Source: Sphingomonas sp. (GTDB lineage: Bacteria > Pseudomonadota > Alphaproteobacteria > Sphingomonadales > Sphingomonadaceae). Taken from it: a DNA stretch of 64,000 nucleotides. How positions within the stretch are numbered: position 1 is the first letter of the stretch; every line of letters starts with the position of its first letter. Location: the NCBI GenBank assembly GCA_017418975.1, contig JAFOMG010000024.1, forward strand, positions 186,001 to 250,000, written 5' to 3'. The notes under the pieces are model-generated. The model searched no databases. It had not been told where the DNA came from and saw nothing but the letters and a program-made list of their open reading frames with translations. This document shows, one piece after another, positions 16,684 through 25,415 of this stretch. A program made the position numbers and the translations under genes.

Positions 16684-17432
16684 TGGCCAAGCGTGGACAC
16701 CGGCCGAGCCAGGCATCGTCGAACCGCCCCCGTTTCTACGGGCGGCACGCGGTGCTGGCGGCACTCGACAATCCCGAGCGCGTGGTACGCAAGCTCTGGG
16801 GCACGCACGAAGCGCTGGCCGGGCTCGACATTCCGTCGACGATTCCGATCACGTTCGCCAATGCCGCCGATCTCGGCCGGCTGGTGCCGAACGACGCGCC
16901 GCATCAGGGCCTGGTCGCCGAAGTCGATCCGTTGGAAGAGATGTGGCTGGGCGACCTGCTCGCCCAGGGCGCCGGCGACAATCGCCCGCTGCTCGTGCTC
17001 GACCAGGTGACCGATCCGCACAATGTCGGCGCGATCCTGCGCTCGGCCGCGGCGTTCGACGCGCTCGGCATCGTCACGCAGGACCGGCATGCCCCGTCGG
17101 AGACGGGCACGCTCGCCCGCTCGGCCGCCGGCACGCTGGAGGCGGTGCCCTGGTGCCGCGTGGTGAACCTGGCCCGCGCGCTCGAGGAGATCGCCGAGGC
17201 GGGCTATTGGCGCATCGGGCTGACCGGCCATGCCAAGGGCACGCTGGCCGAGGTGATGGGCGATCAGCGCAGGATCGCCCTGGTGCTCGGCGCGGAGGGC
17301 GAGGGCATGCGCCAGAACACCGAGGCGCATTGCGACGAACTCGCGAAGCTGCCGATCTCGGACAAGGTCGAGAGCCTGAACGTGTCGAACGCGGCAGCGA
17401 TCGCGCTCTATGCGGTGACGGTGCGCGGGTAG
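16683..17432 (+). CDS. rlmB: TrmH-family RNA 2'-O-methyltransferase (RlmB type)
   Basis: A SpoU/TrmH methyltransferase of 249 residues, most like RlmB, which methylates a guanosine ribose in 23S rRNA. The N-terminal substrate-binding domain (FYGRHAVLAALDNPERVV) is followed by the SPOUT knot motifs: LLVLDQVTDPHNVGAILRSA (motif 1), IALVLGAEGEGM (motif 2) and PISDKVESLNVSNAAAIALY (motif 3). A basic N-terminus precedes them. The start overlaps the peptidase stop. A palindrome at 17454-17481 lies after the stop. Confidence 0.92.
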   Translation: MAKRGHRPSQASSNRPRFYGRHAVLAALDNPERVVRKLWGTHEALAGLDIPSTIPITFANAADLGRLVPNDAPHQGLVAEVDPLEEMWLGDLLAQGAGDNRPLLVLDQVTDPHNVGAILRSAAAFDALGIVTQDRHAPSETGTLARSAAGTLEAVPWCRVVNLARALEEIAEAGYWRIGLTGHAKGTLAEVMGDQRRIALVLGAEGEGMRQNTEAHCDELAKLPISDKVESLNVSNAAAIALYAVTVRG

Positions 17433-17453
17433 CCCCGGGCAAGCAATCCTTTC

Positions 17454-17481
17454 CGTCATCCCCGCCCGCGCGGGGATGACG
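17454..17481. repeat. Perfect 12-bp intergenic palindrome
   Basis: CGTCATCCCCGC and GCGGGGATGACG are perfect inverse complements around a 4-nt loop, between convergent rlmB and ferredoxin genes. It could serve as a bidirectional terminator. It belongs to the dispersed palindrome family seen at 24126, 36602 and 41223. Confidence 0.75.
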
Positions 17482-17509
17482 ACGAAAAAGTGCGGAAAGC
17501 CCCGCCCGC

Positions 17510-17827
17510 TCAATCCTCTTCGGCGATCCGCACGCGCAACCCGTCCAGCTCGGGTCCGAACGGGATCTGGCACGACAGCCGCGAAGTCGCGTCACGGTCG
17601 CCCGCGCTGTCGAGCAGATCATCCTCGTCCATGCTCATCTTCGGCAGTCTGGCCGCAAATTCCGGATCGACATGCACATGGCAGGTCGCGCAGGAGCAGC
17701 AGCCGCCGCACAGCGCGAGCAGCTCGTCAAAGCCGTTCTCGCGGATCACTTCCATCACGCTCAGGCCCGCTTCCCCCATGACCTCGCGCTCTTCACCACT
17801 CCTGGTCACGACGATAAGCTTGGGCAT
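17510..17827 (-). CDS. 2Fe-2S ferredoxin, adrenodoxin type
   Basis: A 105-residue soluble electron carrier. The cluster ligands are C40, C46 and C49 in ALCGGCCSCATCHVHV plus C86 in SRLSCQIPF, the adrenodoxin/putidaredoxin pattern used to feed P450s and Rieske oxygenases. MSMDEDDLLD is the typical partner-binding acidic helix. ATG 17827 is preceded by AGGAGA. A P450 gene lies about 6.4 kb away, but partnership is only a possibility. Confidence 0.93.
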   Translation of the reverse strand: MPKLIVVTRSGEEREVMGEAGLSVMEVIRENGFDELLALCGGCCSCATCHVHVDPEFAARLPKMSMDEDDLLDSAGDRDATSRLSCQIPFGPELDGLRVRIAEED

Positions 17828-17890
17828 GAGATTCTCCTGTTCCGGCCCCGTCCATGCCGCCGAAAACGGCGCTTCGCAAGGCAGGCGCGC

Positions 17891-18514
17891 ATGGGCCTGA
17901 CCGCCGACCAGCTCAAGGCGTCGCTCGATGCGCTGGCGGAGCGCGAGCCGCTGATCGCCGCCGCGATCGGGCGGGTGGGCTATCCCCCGCCCCGCATCCG
18001 CGACCGCGGCTACGAGACGCTGCTGCGCACGATCGTGGGCCAACAGGTGAGCGTTGCCGCCGCGCAATCGATCTGGAACAAGATGGCGGCGCAGCTGGGG
18101 GCGCTCACCGATCCCGGCAGCATCGCCCGTGCCAGCGACGAGGAGCTGCGCGCCGCCGGCCTCTCGCGCCAGAAGATCGCCTATGCGCGCAGCCTGGCCG
18201 AGGAAGTGGCCAGCGGCCGGCTCGACTTCGCGCACCTGGCCGAGGACGACGAGGAAGCCATCGCCCAGCTCGTCCGGATCAAGGGCATCGGCCGCTGGTC
18301 CGCCGAGATCTACCTGCTGTTCGCCGAGGGGCGCCCCGATATCTGGCCCGCCGGAGACCTGGCGGTGCAGATCGAGGTCGGCCGGATCATGGGCCATCCC
18401 GAACGGCCGAGCGAGAAGCTGACGCGGGAAATCGCCGAAGCCTGGCGCCCCCATCGCGGCGCCGCGGCGGTGCTGGCCTGGCACCATTATAATTCGGACA
18501 TGGAAGTGATTTGA
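17891..18514 (+). CDS. alkA: DNA-3-methyladenine glycosylase II (AlkA-type, HhH-GPD)
   Basis: A base-excision repair glycosylase of 207 residues that removes alkylated purines. It has the helix-hairpin-helix and GPD motif: LVRIKGIGRWSAEIYLLF, then PDIWPAGDLAVQIEVG, where the Asp of PAGD is the catalytic residue. The N-terminal half contains TLLRTIVGQQVSVAAAQSIW, conserved in AlkA/MAG enzymes. No N-terminal AlkA beta domain is present, so this is the short form. It is divergent from the ferredoxin gene, with 63 nt between. Confidence 0.93.
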   Translation: MGLTADQLKASLDALAEREPLIAAAIGRVGYPPPRIRDRGYETLLRTIVGQQVSVAAAQSIWNKMAAQLGALTDPGSIARASDEELRAAGLSRQKIAYARSLAEEVASGRLDFAHLAEDDEEAIAQLVRIKGIGRWSAEIYLLFAEGRPDIWPAGDLAVQIEVGRIMGHPERPSEKLTREIAEAWRPHRGAAAVLAWHHYNSDMEVI

Positions 18515-18589
18515 GGGCCTCCCAAGCCCCTCCACTTCAGGAGGCCTGGGCGGCATCGGCATTCGGAGTGCCGGAGCCGCGACGATCCC

Positions 18590-19474
18590 CTAACTGGTCT
18601 CCAGCCCCACTGCGATCGCCCCCAGCGGCCCGGCCATCGTGCCCAGCCCCGGCGTCCCCAGCCGCGTCTCGATATCCTCCGCCCATTCGGCCAGCGCGCC
18701 ATAGCCGCCCAGGCTCTCGACCAGCCGCGCGCGCAGTTTCGGGAACAGATAGGGCCGCGCGGCCGTCACCCCGCCACCGATCGCGATTCGCTCGGGCGCG
18801 GCGGTGACGACGAGATTGTGGAGCATGCCGGCCAGGTCGTGGACGAACAGATCCCATGCGGGCGCATCGTCGGGCAACTGGTCGCCGGGCATGCCGAAGC
18901 GCTCGGCAAGCGCCGGTCCGGCGATCAGCCCTTCCAGGCAATCGCCATGGAAGCGGCACCAGCCCGGATAGGTATCGCCCGGCGCGCGCGGCAGGCGCAT
19001 ATGCCCCGCCTCGCCATGCGCCCAGCCCATCACCGGCCTGCCGCCGGTCACCAGGCCCACCCCCACGCCGGTGCCGATGGTGATATAGGCATGCGCTGCC
19101 ATGCCCTGGGCCGCCCCCCAGCGCCCCTCGGCGAGCGCGGCGCCGTTGACGTCGGTCTGGAAACCGGTCGGCTTGCCGTAGCGCGCCGTCAGGCGGCCGA
19201 TCAGGTCGGTGCCGCTCCACCCGGGCTTGGTCGTCGCGGTGATCGCGCCGTAATCGGCACGCGCCGGATCTAGCCCCACCGGCCCGAAGCTCGCCACGCC
19301 GATCGCGTCGAAGGTCCAGCGATCGAGCACCCCCTCGATCGCCGCCAGCGTCGCCTGCGGATCGGTGGTGGGCACGGTCACCCGGTCGCGCACATCGTCC
19401 GGCCCGGTCGCCAGCAACGCCACGCATTTGGTGCCGCCCAGCTCGATGCCCGCGATCAGTCTCAGCTCAGTCAT
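18590..19474 (-). CDS. ROK family sugar kinase (fructokinase-like)
   Basis: A 294-residue cytoplasmic sugar kinase. ATP-binding IAGIELGGTKCVALLA lies at the N-terminus. The catalytic Asp is in QTDVNGAALAEG, followed by YITIGTGVGVGLV. The zinc-binding ROK signature appears as GWCRFHGDCLEGLIAGPAL, close to fructokinase/mannokinase members. The start MTELRLIAGIELGG at 19474 is chosen over a long upstream extension of poor coding quality. It lies 130 nt downstream of the TonB receptor gene in the same direction, which suggests it phosphorylates a sugar released from the imported substrate. Confidence 0.9.
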   Translation of the reverse strand: MTELRLIAGIELGGTKCVALLATGPDDVRDRVTVPTTDPQATLAAIEGVLDRWTFDAIGVASFGPVGLDPARADYGAITATTKPGWSGTDLIGRLTARYGKPTGFQTDVNGAALAEGRWGAAQGMAAHAYITIGTGVGVGLVTGGRPVMGWAHGEAGHMRLPRAPGDTYPGWCRFHGDCLEGLIAGPALAERFGMPGDQLPDDAPAWDLFVHDLAGMLHNLVVTAAPERIAIGGGVTAARPYLFPKLRARLVESLGGYGALAEWAEDIETRLGTPGLGTMAGPLGAIAVGLETS

Positions 19475-19554
19475 GGCGCCCGTTAACCCGGTTCCGCGGG
19501 ACAAAAAAGGGGCCACCCGCAGGCGGCCCGCCATCCCCTGAACGATGGTTCGGC

Positions 19555-19585
19555 AGTGGCGGCCGGTGAAAGGCCGGCCGCCACT
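19555..19585. terminator. Strong hairpin between TonB receptor and kinase genes
   Basis: AGTGGCGGCCGG and CCGGCCGCCACT are perfect 12-bp inverse complements around a 7-nt loop. It lies 20 nt after the receptor stop. No T-run follows on the minus strand, so it may act as an mRNA 3' stabiliser or partial terminator that lowers kinase expression relative to the receptor. Confidence 0.65.
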
Positions 19586-19604
19586 CCCCCTTTGCCGTGA
19601 GGCC

Positions 19605-22600
19605 CTAGAACCGGCCCCGCAGCCCGACCATGACCTGGCGGCCCGGATCGTAGAGCGTGAAGGCAGCATTGCTGAACTGGAAGTAGCTGCGCTGCTTCTC
19701 CTTGGTGAGGTTGATCACGTCGAGCGTCAGCTCCGGCGCCCATTTCAGGTCGAGCACCTTGGCGAAGTCGAGGCTCGCCGACATGTCGTATTGCTGATAG
19801 TCGTTCGAATAGAGCCGGGCGAGCGCGATGCCGTTCTGGTTCGCGTCCGACGAGACCGAGCCACGCTGGAAGGTGGTCGACACGCGGATGTTGATGCCGC
19901 CCCGCTCATAATAGCCGGTGATATTGTAGGTCACCGGCGACACCCCCACCGCGACCGCCGGGGCGGCGCCCGAGCCGGTCTGGTCGATCAGCGTCAGGTT
20001 CGCGTTGAACCCGAACCCGTTCAGCCCGATCTTGCCGAGCAGGAAGTCGAGCGGCTGCACCCAGTTCACTTCAAGGCCGTTGACCTTGAGCGTGCCGGTC
20101 GCATTCACCTGCTGGTTCAGCACCACCGTGGCGCTGGTCGGGCCGCCGCGCGAATTGATCGCTGCCTGCTGGGTGGGCGTCAGCGTGTCGAAGGTGACGC
20201 CATACGCGCCCAGTGCCGAGAAGGGCACCGTCACCGTGCCGGTGGTGGTGAAGCCGGTCACTGCCTTGCGGAAGGCCGTGAAGCCGACATAGCCTTCCTT
20301 GCCGGTATAATATTCGAAGCCCAGATCGATATTGGTCGAGAGATAGGGCTGGAGCGACGGATTGCCGACCGAGCCGACATCGGCCGAGGGGCTCGAGAAG
20401 TTGAGACCCGGCAGCATCGTGTTCGGGTTGGGCCGGGTCATCGTCCGCGATGCCGCGGCGCGGACCACCGCCGCATCGCCGATATGGAAGGCCCCGCTGA
20501 CCGAGGGTAGCCAGTTCGTGTAGCTCGTATCGGTGTAGACGAAATTGGTGATGTTCGGATAGCAGCTGCCGTCGCGCGGATTGCCGGTGCCGGGGCAGGC
20601 CGCGGGCAGCGGGCCGGGGCCGTCCGGGTCCTGCGAGTTGCGCGGATCCGAGATCGAGACGCGGCCGCCGATCGTCTGATCGGTATGCACATAGCGGACG
20701 CCGGCATTGTAGTTGAGGTGATTGTCGCCCAGCTGCAGATCGCCATTCACTTCGGCATAGGCGCCGATCACCTTCTCGCGGACATAGCCGCCGCTGGCGC
20801 CGGTGTTCGACGAGCCCGCCTCGGGCGCGGCATTGTGGAAGGCGTCATAGTTGGATGCCGCCTTGAACGCGTTCCAGTCCACCGTGACGAAGCCCGCCGA
20901 TGTCGGGCGCAACAGCCCGGCAAGCTGCGAATTCGAGATCAGCGAGCCGCCATAGGTCACCCCGCCGCTCGCGCCGGAGGAATAGCCGGTGCCATAGGCC
21001 GGATAGGTGGGATAGCCCGCCGGCGCCGCGCCGGGTTGGACCAGGCCGTTGCACGGCGGCTGGGTATTGGGCGAGGGCAGGAACACGCTGGGGCGATTGC
21101 CGCACACCGCATTCTGCCAGGCCTGGCTGTTGTCATAGGCGTTGATGCGCCGCGAGGTGTCGTCATAGGCGGCACCGACCTTGAGGTTGAACGCATTGTC
21201 ACCCCAGGTCAGGTTGCCGCGAACGCCCTTGGTTTCGGTCTGGCGCTTCTCGTCCTGGATGTTCACGCGCCCGCCCGGCCAGGCGAAGTTGGCGGGATTG
21301 TTCAAGTCGATGTTCGTCGAGATCGTGGGCACGTCGCCGCTGCTGTTGTCATAGTTCACCACCACGCCCGAATTGGGAGCGCTGAGCACCACCACGCTCG
21401 GCGATTCGCGGTGGAAGCTGGACCAGGTGTAATTGCCCTGCAGGTCGAACTTCAGCTTGTCGGCGATCTCCCATTCGAGCCCGGGATTGACGCCCCAGAA
21501 CTTGGTCTTCTCGATGAAGGGGCGATATTCGAGGAACCATTGGGCGTTGGCATAGGTGCCCTTGGTGACCACGCAGCCCTGGGTGCAGTCCGAACGGTCA
21601 TATTGCGTGTTGAGCGGGATCGCGGCGCCGTTCCGTCCGACCCAGTTCATGTCGACGCGCTCGAGCTGGTTGTCCTTCCAGCCGAACATGCCGTCGACAT
21701 AGGCATGGAAACGCTCGCCCTTATATTCCAGGCTGGCGATCGCGTTGATGCGGTCCTTGGTGCCTTCCTCGAACATCCTGCGGCCGAGGCGCGGGATGAT
21801 GCCGTTGTCGATCTGCGAGATCGTCGCCCCCGGATTGCGCGCGAGCAGGAACGCCTGGTCGATCGTGGCACCGGTGGGCAGGCCCGCGCCCGAATTGGCC
21901 GGCACCGTCCCCGGGATCGTCCAGTTGCCGCCGCCGGTGGGATTGCAGCCGCTGGTCGCGCCGCACTGGGCGGCGGACAGGTTCGGGTTGGTCCAGCCGA
22001 TCGTCTCGAAGCCGGTGGTGCGCACCTTGTTGTGCACGCCGGCAACGCCGAGCAGGATGCCGAAATCGCCCATCGTGGTGCTGCCCAGCAGCGAGCCGCG
22101 ATAGCCCCAATCCTTCGAATTGGTGTTCTTGGTCAGCTGCGCGCCATAAGTGATGCGCGTGCCCGAGCGGTCGAACGGCCGCGCGCTGCGCATGTTGACC
22201 GTGCCGGCGGCGCCGCCTTCCACCTGGTCGGCGATGCCGCTCTTGTTCACCGTCAGCGACGTGAACAGCTCGGTCGGAAACATGTCGAGATCGACTTCGC
22301 GGTTGGTGTTCTGCGAGTCGGTCCGGCCGGTCGAGGCGACCGCCACCGGCGCGCCGTTCAGCAGCACGCGGGTGAAATTGGTGCCGAGGCCGCGGATGGT
22401 GACATTGAGGCCCTCGCCCGTCACTTCGCGGGCGATGGTCACGCCGGGAATGCGGTTGAAGCTCTCGGCGATGTTGGTGTCGGGGAATTTGCCGATGTCC
22501 TCGGCGAAGATCGAATCGGTGAAGCCCACCGAGTTCTTCTTCGCGTTGGTCGAGCTCTGCAGCGAGGCGCGATATCCGGTGACGACGATCGACTGCTCCG

Positions 22601-22751
22601 TTTCCGGGACGCTCTGGTCCTGGGCGGCGGCGGCGGGCGTGTCGCCGGACTGGGTCTGGGCAAGCGCGGGCCAGGCCGTGCCGGCGAGCAACGCGGCGCC
22701 GATCATTCCTAGACGACGCGCAGTGAAACGAGGCGCAACTCGAGCGTGCAT
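19605..22751 (-). CDS. TonB-dependent outer membrane receptor
   Basis: A 1048-residue receptor for TonB-driven uptake, probably of an oligosaccharide. The signal peptide includes LGMIGAALLAGTAWPALAQ. The plug domain carries IVVTGYRASLQSS, EDIGKFPDTNIAESFNRIPG and VTIRGLGTNFTRVLLNGAPV, typical of the FYxAR-type receptors abundant in sphingomonads and Caulobacter. The beta barrel ends in YDPGRQVMVGLRGRF, with a terminal aromatic residue. ATG 22751 has a perfect AGGAGGGG site. Downstream is a ROK kinase; divergent is an aldo/keto reductase, which together suggest a sugar locus. Confidence 0.93.
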   Translation of the reverse strand: MHARVAPRFTARRLGMIGAALLAGTAWPALAQTQSGDTPAAAAQDQSVPETEQSIVVTGYRASLQSSTNAKKNSVGFTDSIFAEDIGKFPDTNIAESFNRIPGVTIAREVTGEGLNVTIRGLGTNFTRVLLNGAPVAVASTGRTDSQNTNREVDLDMFPTELFTSLTVNKSGIADQVEGGAAGTVNMRSARPFDRSGTRITYGAQLTKNTNSKDWGYRGSLLGSTTMGDFGILLGVAGVHNKVRTTGFETIGWTNPNLSAAQCGATSGCNPTGGGNWTIPGTVPANSGAGLPTGATIDQAFLLARNPGATISQIDNGIIPRLGRRMFEEGTKDRINAIASLEYKGERFHAYVDGMFGWKDNQLERVDMNWVGRNGAAIPLNTQYDRSDCTQGCVVTKGTYANAQWFLEYRPFIEKTKFWGVNPGLEWEIADKLKFDLQGNYTWSSFHRESPSVVVLSAPNSGVVVNYDNSSGDVPTISTNIDLNNPANFAWPGGRVNIQDEKRQTETKGVRGNLTWGDNAFNLKVGAAYDDTSRRINAYDNSQAWQNAVCGNRPSVFLPSPNTQPPCNGLVQPGAAPAGYPTYPAYGTGYSSGASGGVTYGGSLISNSQLAGLLRPTSAGFVTVDWNAFKAASNYDAFHNAAPEAGSSNTGASGGYVREKVIGAYAEVNGDLQLGDNHLNYNAGVRYVHTDQTIGGRVSISDPRNSQDPDGPGPLPAACPGTGNPRDGSCYPNITNFVYTDTSYTNWLPSVSGAFHIGDAAVVRAAASRTMTRPNPNTMLPGLNFSSPSADVGSVGNPSLQPYLSTNIDLGFEYYTGKEGYVGFTAFRKAVTGFTTTGTVTVPFSALGAYGVTFDTLTPTQQAAINSRGGPTSATVVLNQQVNATGTLKVNGLEVNWVQPLDFLLGKIGLNGFGFNANLTLIDQTGSGAAPAVAVGVSPVTYNITGYYERGGINIRVSTTFQRGSVSSDANQNGIALARLYSNDYQQYDMSASLDFAKVLDLKWAPELTLDVINLTKEKQRSYFQFSNAAFTLYDPGRQVMVGLRGRF

Positions 22752-23063
22752 ATTCCCCTCCTGTGAAGGCCTCTTCCCGGGCCATTGAGCCAATCGCGCG
22801 GATCGCGATGTTAGCGGTCACATTTGGCTATGCCGCGCCTGCGATGCTGTCAACTCATACATTTGCATCGACCTAGATCGGCGCGAGAACAATCACTTAT
22901 CGGATCAACGCAAGGGAATTACCGCATCGCACCATATTGTATGAGTTTTTTGACACCGTTGCCAGCGCCCGACTCAGTCCGATTTTCGCCGCGCCGGGCA
23001 TTGCGGCGGCGGCTCCCGGACCACATCTGCGGAGCCTCTCCCTCTCGCTCCCAGGGGTATCCC
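22752..23063. other. Divergent promoter region, about 310 bp
   Basis: This region separates the TonB receptor (leftward) and the aldo/keto reductase (rightward). It is more AT-rich than the surroundings near 22855-22965. It contains the imperfect palindrome at 22808-22823. No coding or RNA gene is evident. Confidence 0.5.
22808..22823. promoter_or_regulatory. Possible LacI-type operator (weak)
   Basis: ATGTTAGC and GGTCACAT form an imperfect palindrome (6 of 8 positions) centred on CG, as in LacI-family operators. It lies 57 nt upstream of the receptor start. Confidence 0.3.
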
Positions 23064-24095
23064 ATGCGCTACAACCGGCTCGGCCGCACCGGCCTGATCG
23101 TCTCGGAACTCTGCCTCGGCACCATGACCTTCGGCGGCGACGAGGGCATATGGGGCCGGATCGGCCAGTTGCAGCAGGAAGAAGCCGACGGGCTGGTCAA
23201 GGCCGCGCTGGATGCCGGCATCAATTTCTTCGACACGGCGAACATCTATGCCGAGGGACGTTCGGAGCGGATACTCGGCCAGGCGCTCAGGAACCTGGGC
23301 GTGGCGCGCGACGAGGTGGTGGTCGCCACCAAGGTGGTCGGCCGCATGCACGCGGGCCCGAACGGCGCTGGCGCGTCGCGCGGCCATATCCTGGCCCAGG
23401 TCGAGAAGAGCCTCGAGCGGCTCGGCACCGGCCATATCGATCTCTACCAGATCCACGGCTTCGACGCGGCGACGCCGATCGAGGAGACGCTCCAGGCGCT
23501 CGACAGCCTCGTGCGGCGCGGGACGGTGCGGTACATCGGCCTCTCCAACTGGGCGGCCTGGCAAGTGATGAAGGCGGTCGGCATCGCGGCGGCGCGGGAC
23601 TATGCCCCGATCGCCTCGCTCCAGGCCTATTACACGATCGCCGGGCGCGACGTGGAGCGCGAAGTGATCCCGATGCTCGAATCCGAAGGCGTCGGCCTGA
23701 TGGTGTGGAGCCCGCTCGCCGGCGGCTTCCTGTCGGGGAAATATACGCGCGACGGCGACGGCGACGGCCGGCGCGCCGGCTTCGACTTCCCGCCGGTGGA
23801 CAAGGCGCGCGGCTATGACGTGGTCGACGTGCTGCGCGAACTGGCCGAAGCCAAGGGTCGCTCGGTTGCCCAGCTGGCGCTGGCCTGGCTGCTCCATCAA
23901 AGCGCAGTCTCCAGCGTCATCATCGGCGCCAAGCGGCCCGAGCAACTGGCCGACAATCTCGCCGCGGTGGACGTGGAATTCACGCCCGACGAGCTTGCCC
24001 GGCTCGATGCGGTGAGCAAGCTGCCGGCGGAATATCCCGGCTGGATGCTCGAGCGCCAGGGCGGCTATCGCGGCGGCCCGTCGCCGCGGCGCTGA
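23064..24095 (+). CDS. Aldo/keto reductase
   Basis: A 343-residue NADPH-dependent oxidoreductase of the (beta/alpha)8 AKR superfamily. Catalytic tetrad residues are visible: Asp in FFDTANIYAEGRSE with the following Tyr, Lys in VVVATKVVGR, and His in LYQIHGFDAATP. The C-terminal NADP-binding segment VSSVIIGAKRPEQLADN is also typical. MRYNRLGRTGLIVSELCLGT is the classic N-terminus, so ATG 23064 is the start. It is divergent from the TonB receptor, consistent with sugar or glycoside metabolism, but the substrate is unknown. Confidence 0.94.
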   Translation: MRYNRLGRTGLIVSELCLGTMTFGGDEGIWGRIGQLQQEEADGLVKAALDAGINFFDTANIYAEGRSERILGQALRNLGVARDEVVVATKVVGRMHAGPNGAGASRGHILAQVEKSLERLGTGHIDLYQIHGFDAATPIEETLQALDSLVRRGTVRYIGLSNWAAWQVMKAVGIAAARDYAPIASLQAYYTIAGRDVEREVIPMLESEGVGLMVWSPLAGGFLSGKYTRDGDGDGRRAGFDFPPVDKARGYDVVDVLRELAEAKGRSVAQLALAWLLHQSAVSSVIIGAKRPEQLADNLAAVDVEFTPDELARLDAVSKLPAEYPGWMLERQGGYRGGPSPRR

Positions 24096-24125
24096 GCCTC
24101 AGTCTCTGCGGCGCAGCCCTGCAAT

Positions 24126-24153
24126 CGGCATCCCGGCGCCAACGGGGATGCCG
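24126..24153. repeat. Intergenic palindrome, 9-bp arms
   Basis: CGGCATCCC and GGGATGCCG are perfect inverse complements around a 10-nt loop, between the convergent aldo/keto reductase and P450 genes. It is a variant of the dispersed CATCCC palindrome family. Confidence 0.6.
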
Positions 24154-24179
24154 GAAGGGAAGCCGCCGCCCCCCCAGCC

Positions 24180-25415
24180 TCAGTCGAACACGAGGGTCAG
24201 CGACTCCGCGAACGCCCCGTTCTTCGCCAGCCGCCCCGCCCCGCCCGGCGCCCTTCGAAGATTGGGGCGCCTCAACAAGGGCTTGAGCATGAGGTGCAGC
24301 GTCGCGCGGTTGATGTGGCGGCCGAAGCACTGGTGCAGATCATAGCCGAAGTGAATATAGTCGCTCGCCGGGCGATGCGGATCGAAACGGGCGGGATCGG
24401 TCAGCCGGCGCGGATCCATCATCGCGGAGGCAAAGGCGGCGAGCACCGTGTCGCCCGCCTTCACCACAGTCTCATGGGCCGTGCCGCGCGCGATCACGCC
24501 ATCGGCCAGCACGATGCGCGGCAGCCCCGGCGCGAGCGGATCGAAGCGCATCGCCTCCTGGACATAGCCCCAGAGCAAATCATCGTCCCCGGCCCGCGCC
24601 GCCGCCTGCGCCGCCGCCAGCTCCTTCGGCCGGCGCAGCAGCTGCTCCATCGCCTGCGGCACGACCATCGGCGGCTGGGGCGGCCCGCCGACGATGAAGC
24701 CCATCAGATTGGTGCGGATCTCCACATCGGAAAAGCCCGGCACGCCGCGCTTCTGCTGGGCGAGACAGCGGGACAGCACATCGTCCTTGCCCGGCGCCGC
24801 CTTCCGCCGGACGATCTCCTTGTCGATATGCGCGCGCAGCGCCGGGGCGATCTGCTCGACATCCGCGCGCAGCGCCGGATCGCCCTTGGGATCGGCGAAC
24901 TGGAACTCGAACAGCCGCGTGCCCCACACCCGCAGATCGCCCCCGGCCGGATCGGGCACGCCGAAATAATCGCCGAGCACGCTGAAGGTCACGCGCCGGA
25001 CCAGCGTATCCACCACTTCGAGCCGCCCCGGCGCCGCCGCGACGATCGCCTCGGCCATCGCCTCCGCCTTCTGCGCCAGCCCGGGCAGGTCGCCGGGGCG
25101 CACCACGGTGCGCATCGCATCGGTATCGCGGCGGTAGAGCGGCGTGTCCGCCATGCCCAGGAAGAAGGGCTCGCCGCCCATGATCACGTCGAGCTTGGGC
25201 GCATAGGGCACGCCGAACACCGGATCGGTGGCGAACACCTCGCGCACATCGTCATGCCGCGAGGTCAGCACCATGCCGCCAAGCTTCGCCACCGGCTTCC
25301 AGCGCCGCAGGAAAGCGAAGGCATAGGGCATGAGCGCGAACACCCGCCCCTCGATCCAGCGCGCGATCCCTTTCTTGCCGGGGCGCAGCACCGCGCGCGA
25401 GACGAGCGCGTTCAC
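24180..25415 (-). CDS. Cytochrome P450 with atypical I-helix
   Basis: A 411-residue P450. The heme-binding loop IHFGYDLHQCFGRHINRA supplies the axial thiolate C363. The K-helix ExxR is E287-R290 in YVQEAMRFDPL. The I-helix, where most monooxygenases have (A/G)GxD/ET, reads GFIVGGPPQPPMVV (residues 239-252), with no acid-Thr pair. That is seen in P450s that use peroxides or rearrange hydroperoxides. The start overlaps the stop of the upstream DyP peroxidase gene by 4 nt, so the two are translationally coupled, which makes peroxide-type chemistry plausible. No membrane anchor is visible. Confidence 0.9.
   Translation of the reverse strand: MNALVSRAVLRPGKKGIARWIEGRVFALMPYAFAFLRRWKPVAKLGGMVLTSRHDDVREVFATDPVFGVPYAPKLDVIMGGEPFFLGMADTPLYRRDTDAMRTVVRPGDLPGLAQKAEAMAEAIVAAAPGRLEVVDTLVRRVTFSVLGDYFGVPDPAGGDLRVWGTRLFEFQFADPKGDPALRADVEQIAPALRAHIDKEIVRRKAAPGKDDVLSRCLAQQKRGVPGFSDVEIRTNLMGFIVGGPPQPPMVVPQAMEQLLRRPKELAAAQAAARAGDDDLLWGYVQEAMRFDPLAPGLPRIVLADGVIARGTAHETVVKAGDTVLAAFASAMMDPRRLTDPARFDPHRPASDYIHFGYDLHQCFGRHINRATLHLMLKPLLRRPNLRRAPGGAGRLAKNGAFAESLTLVFD

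Noticed and set aside
20685..22712. 675-codon open frame antisense to the first TonB receptor
   Set aside because: Mirror of the receptor's codon positions; no recognisable domains and biased toward Arg, Gly and His.
22808..22823. Firm LacI operator claim for the first TonB receptor
   Set aside because: Only 6 of 8 half-site positions agree, so it is kept as a weak candidate rather than a finding.
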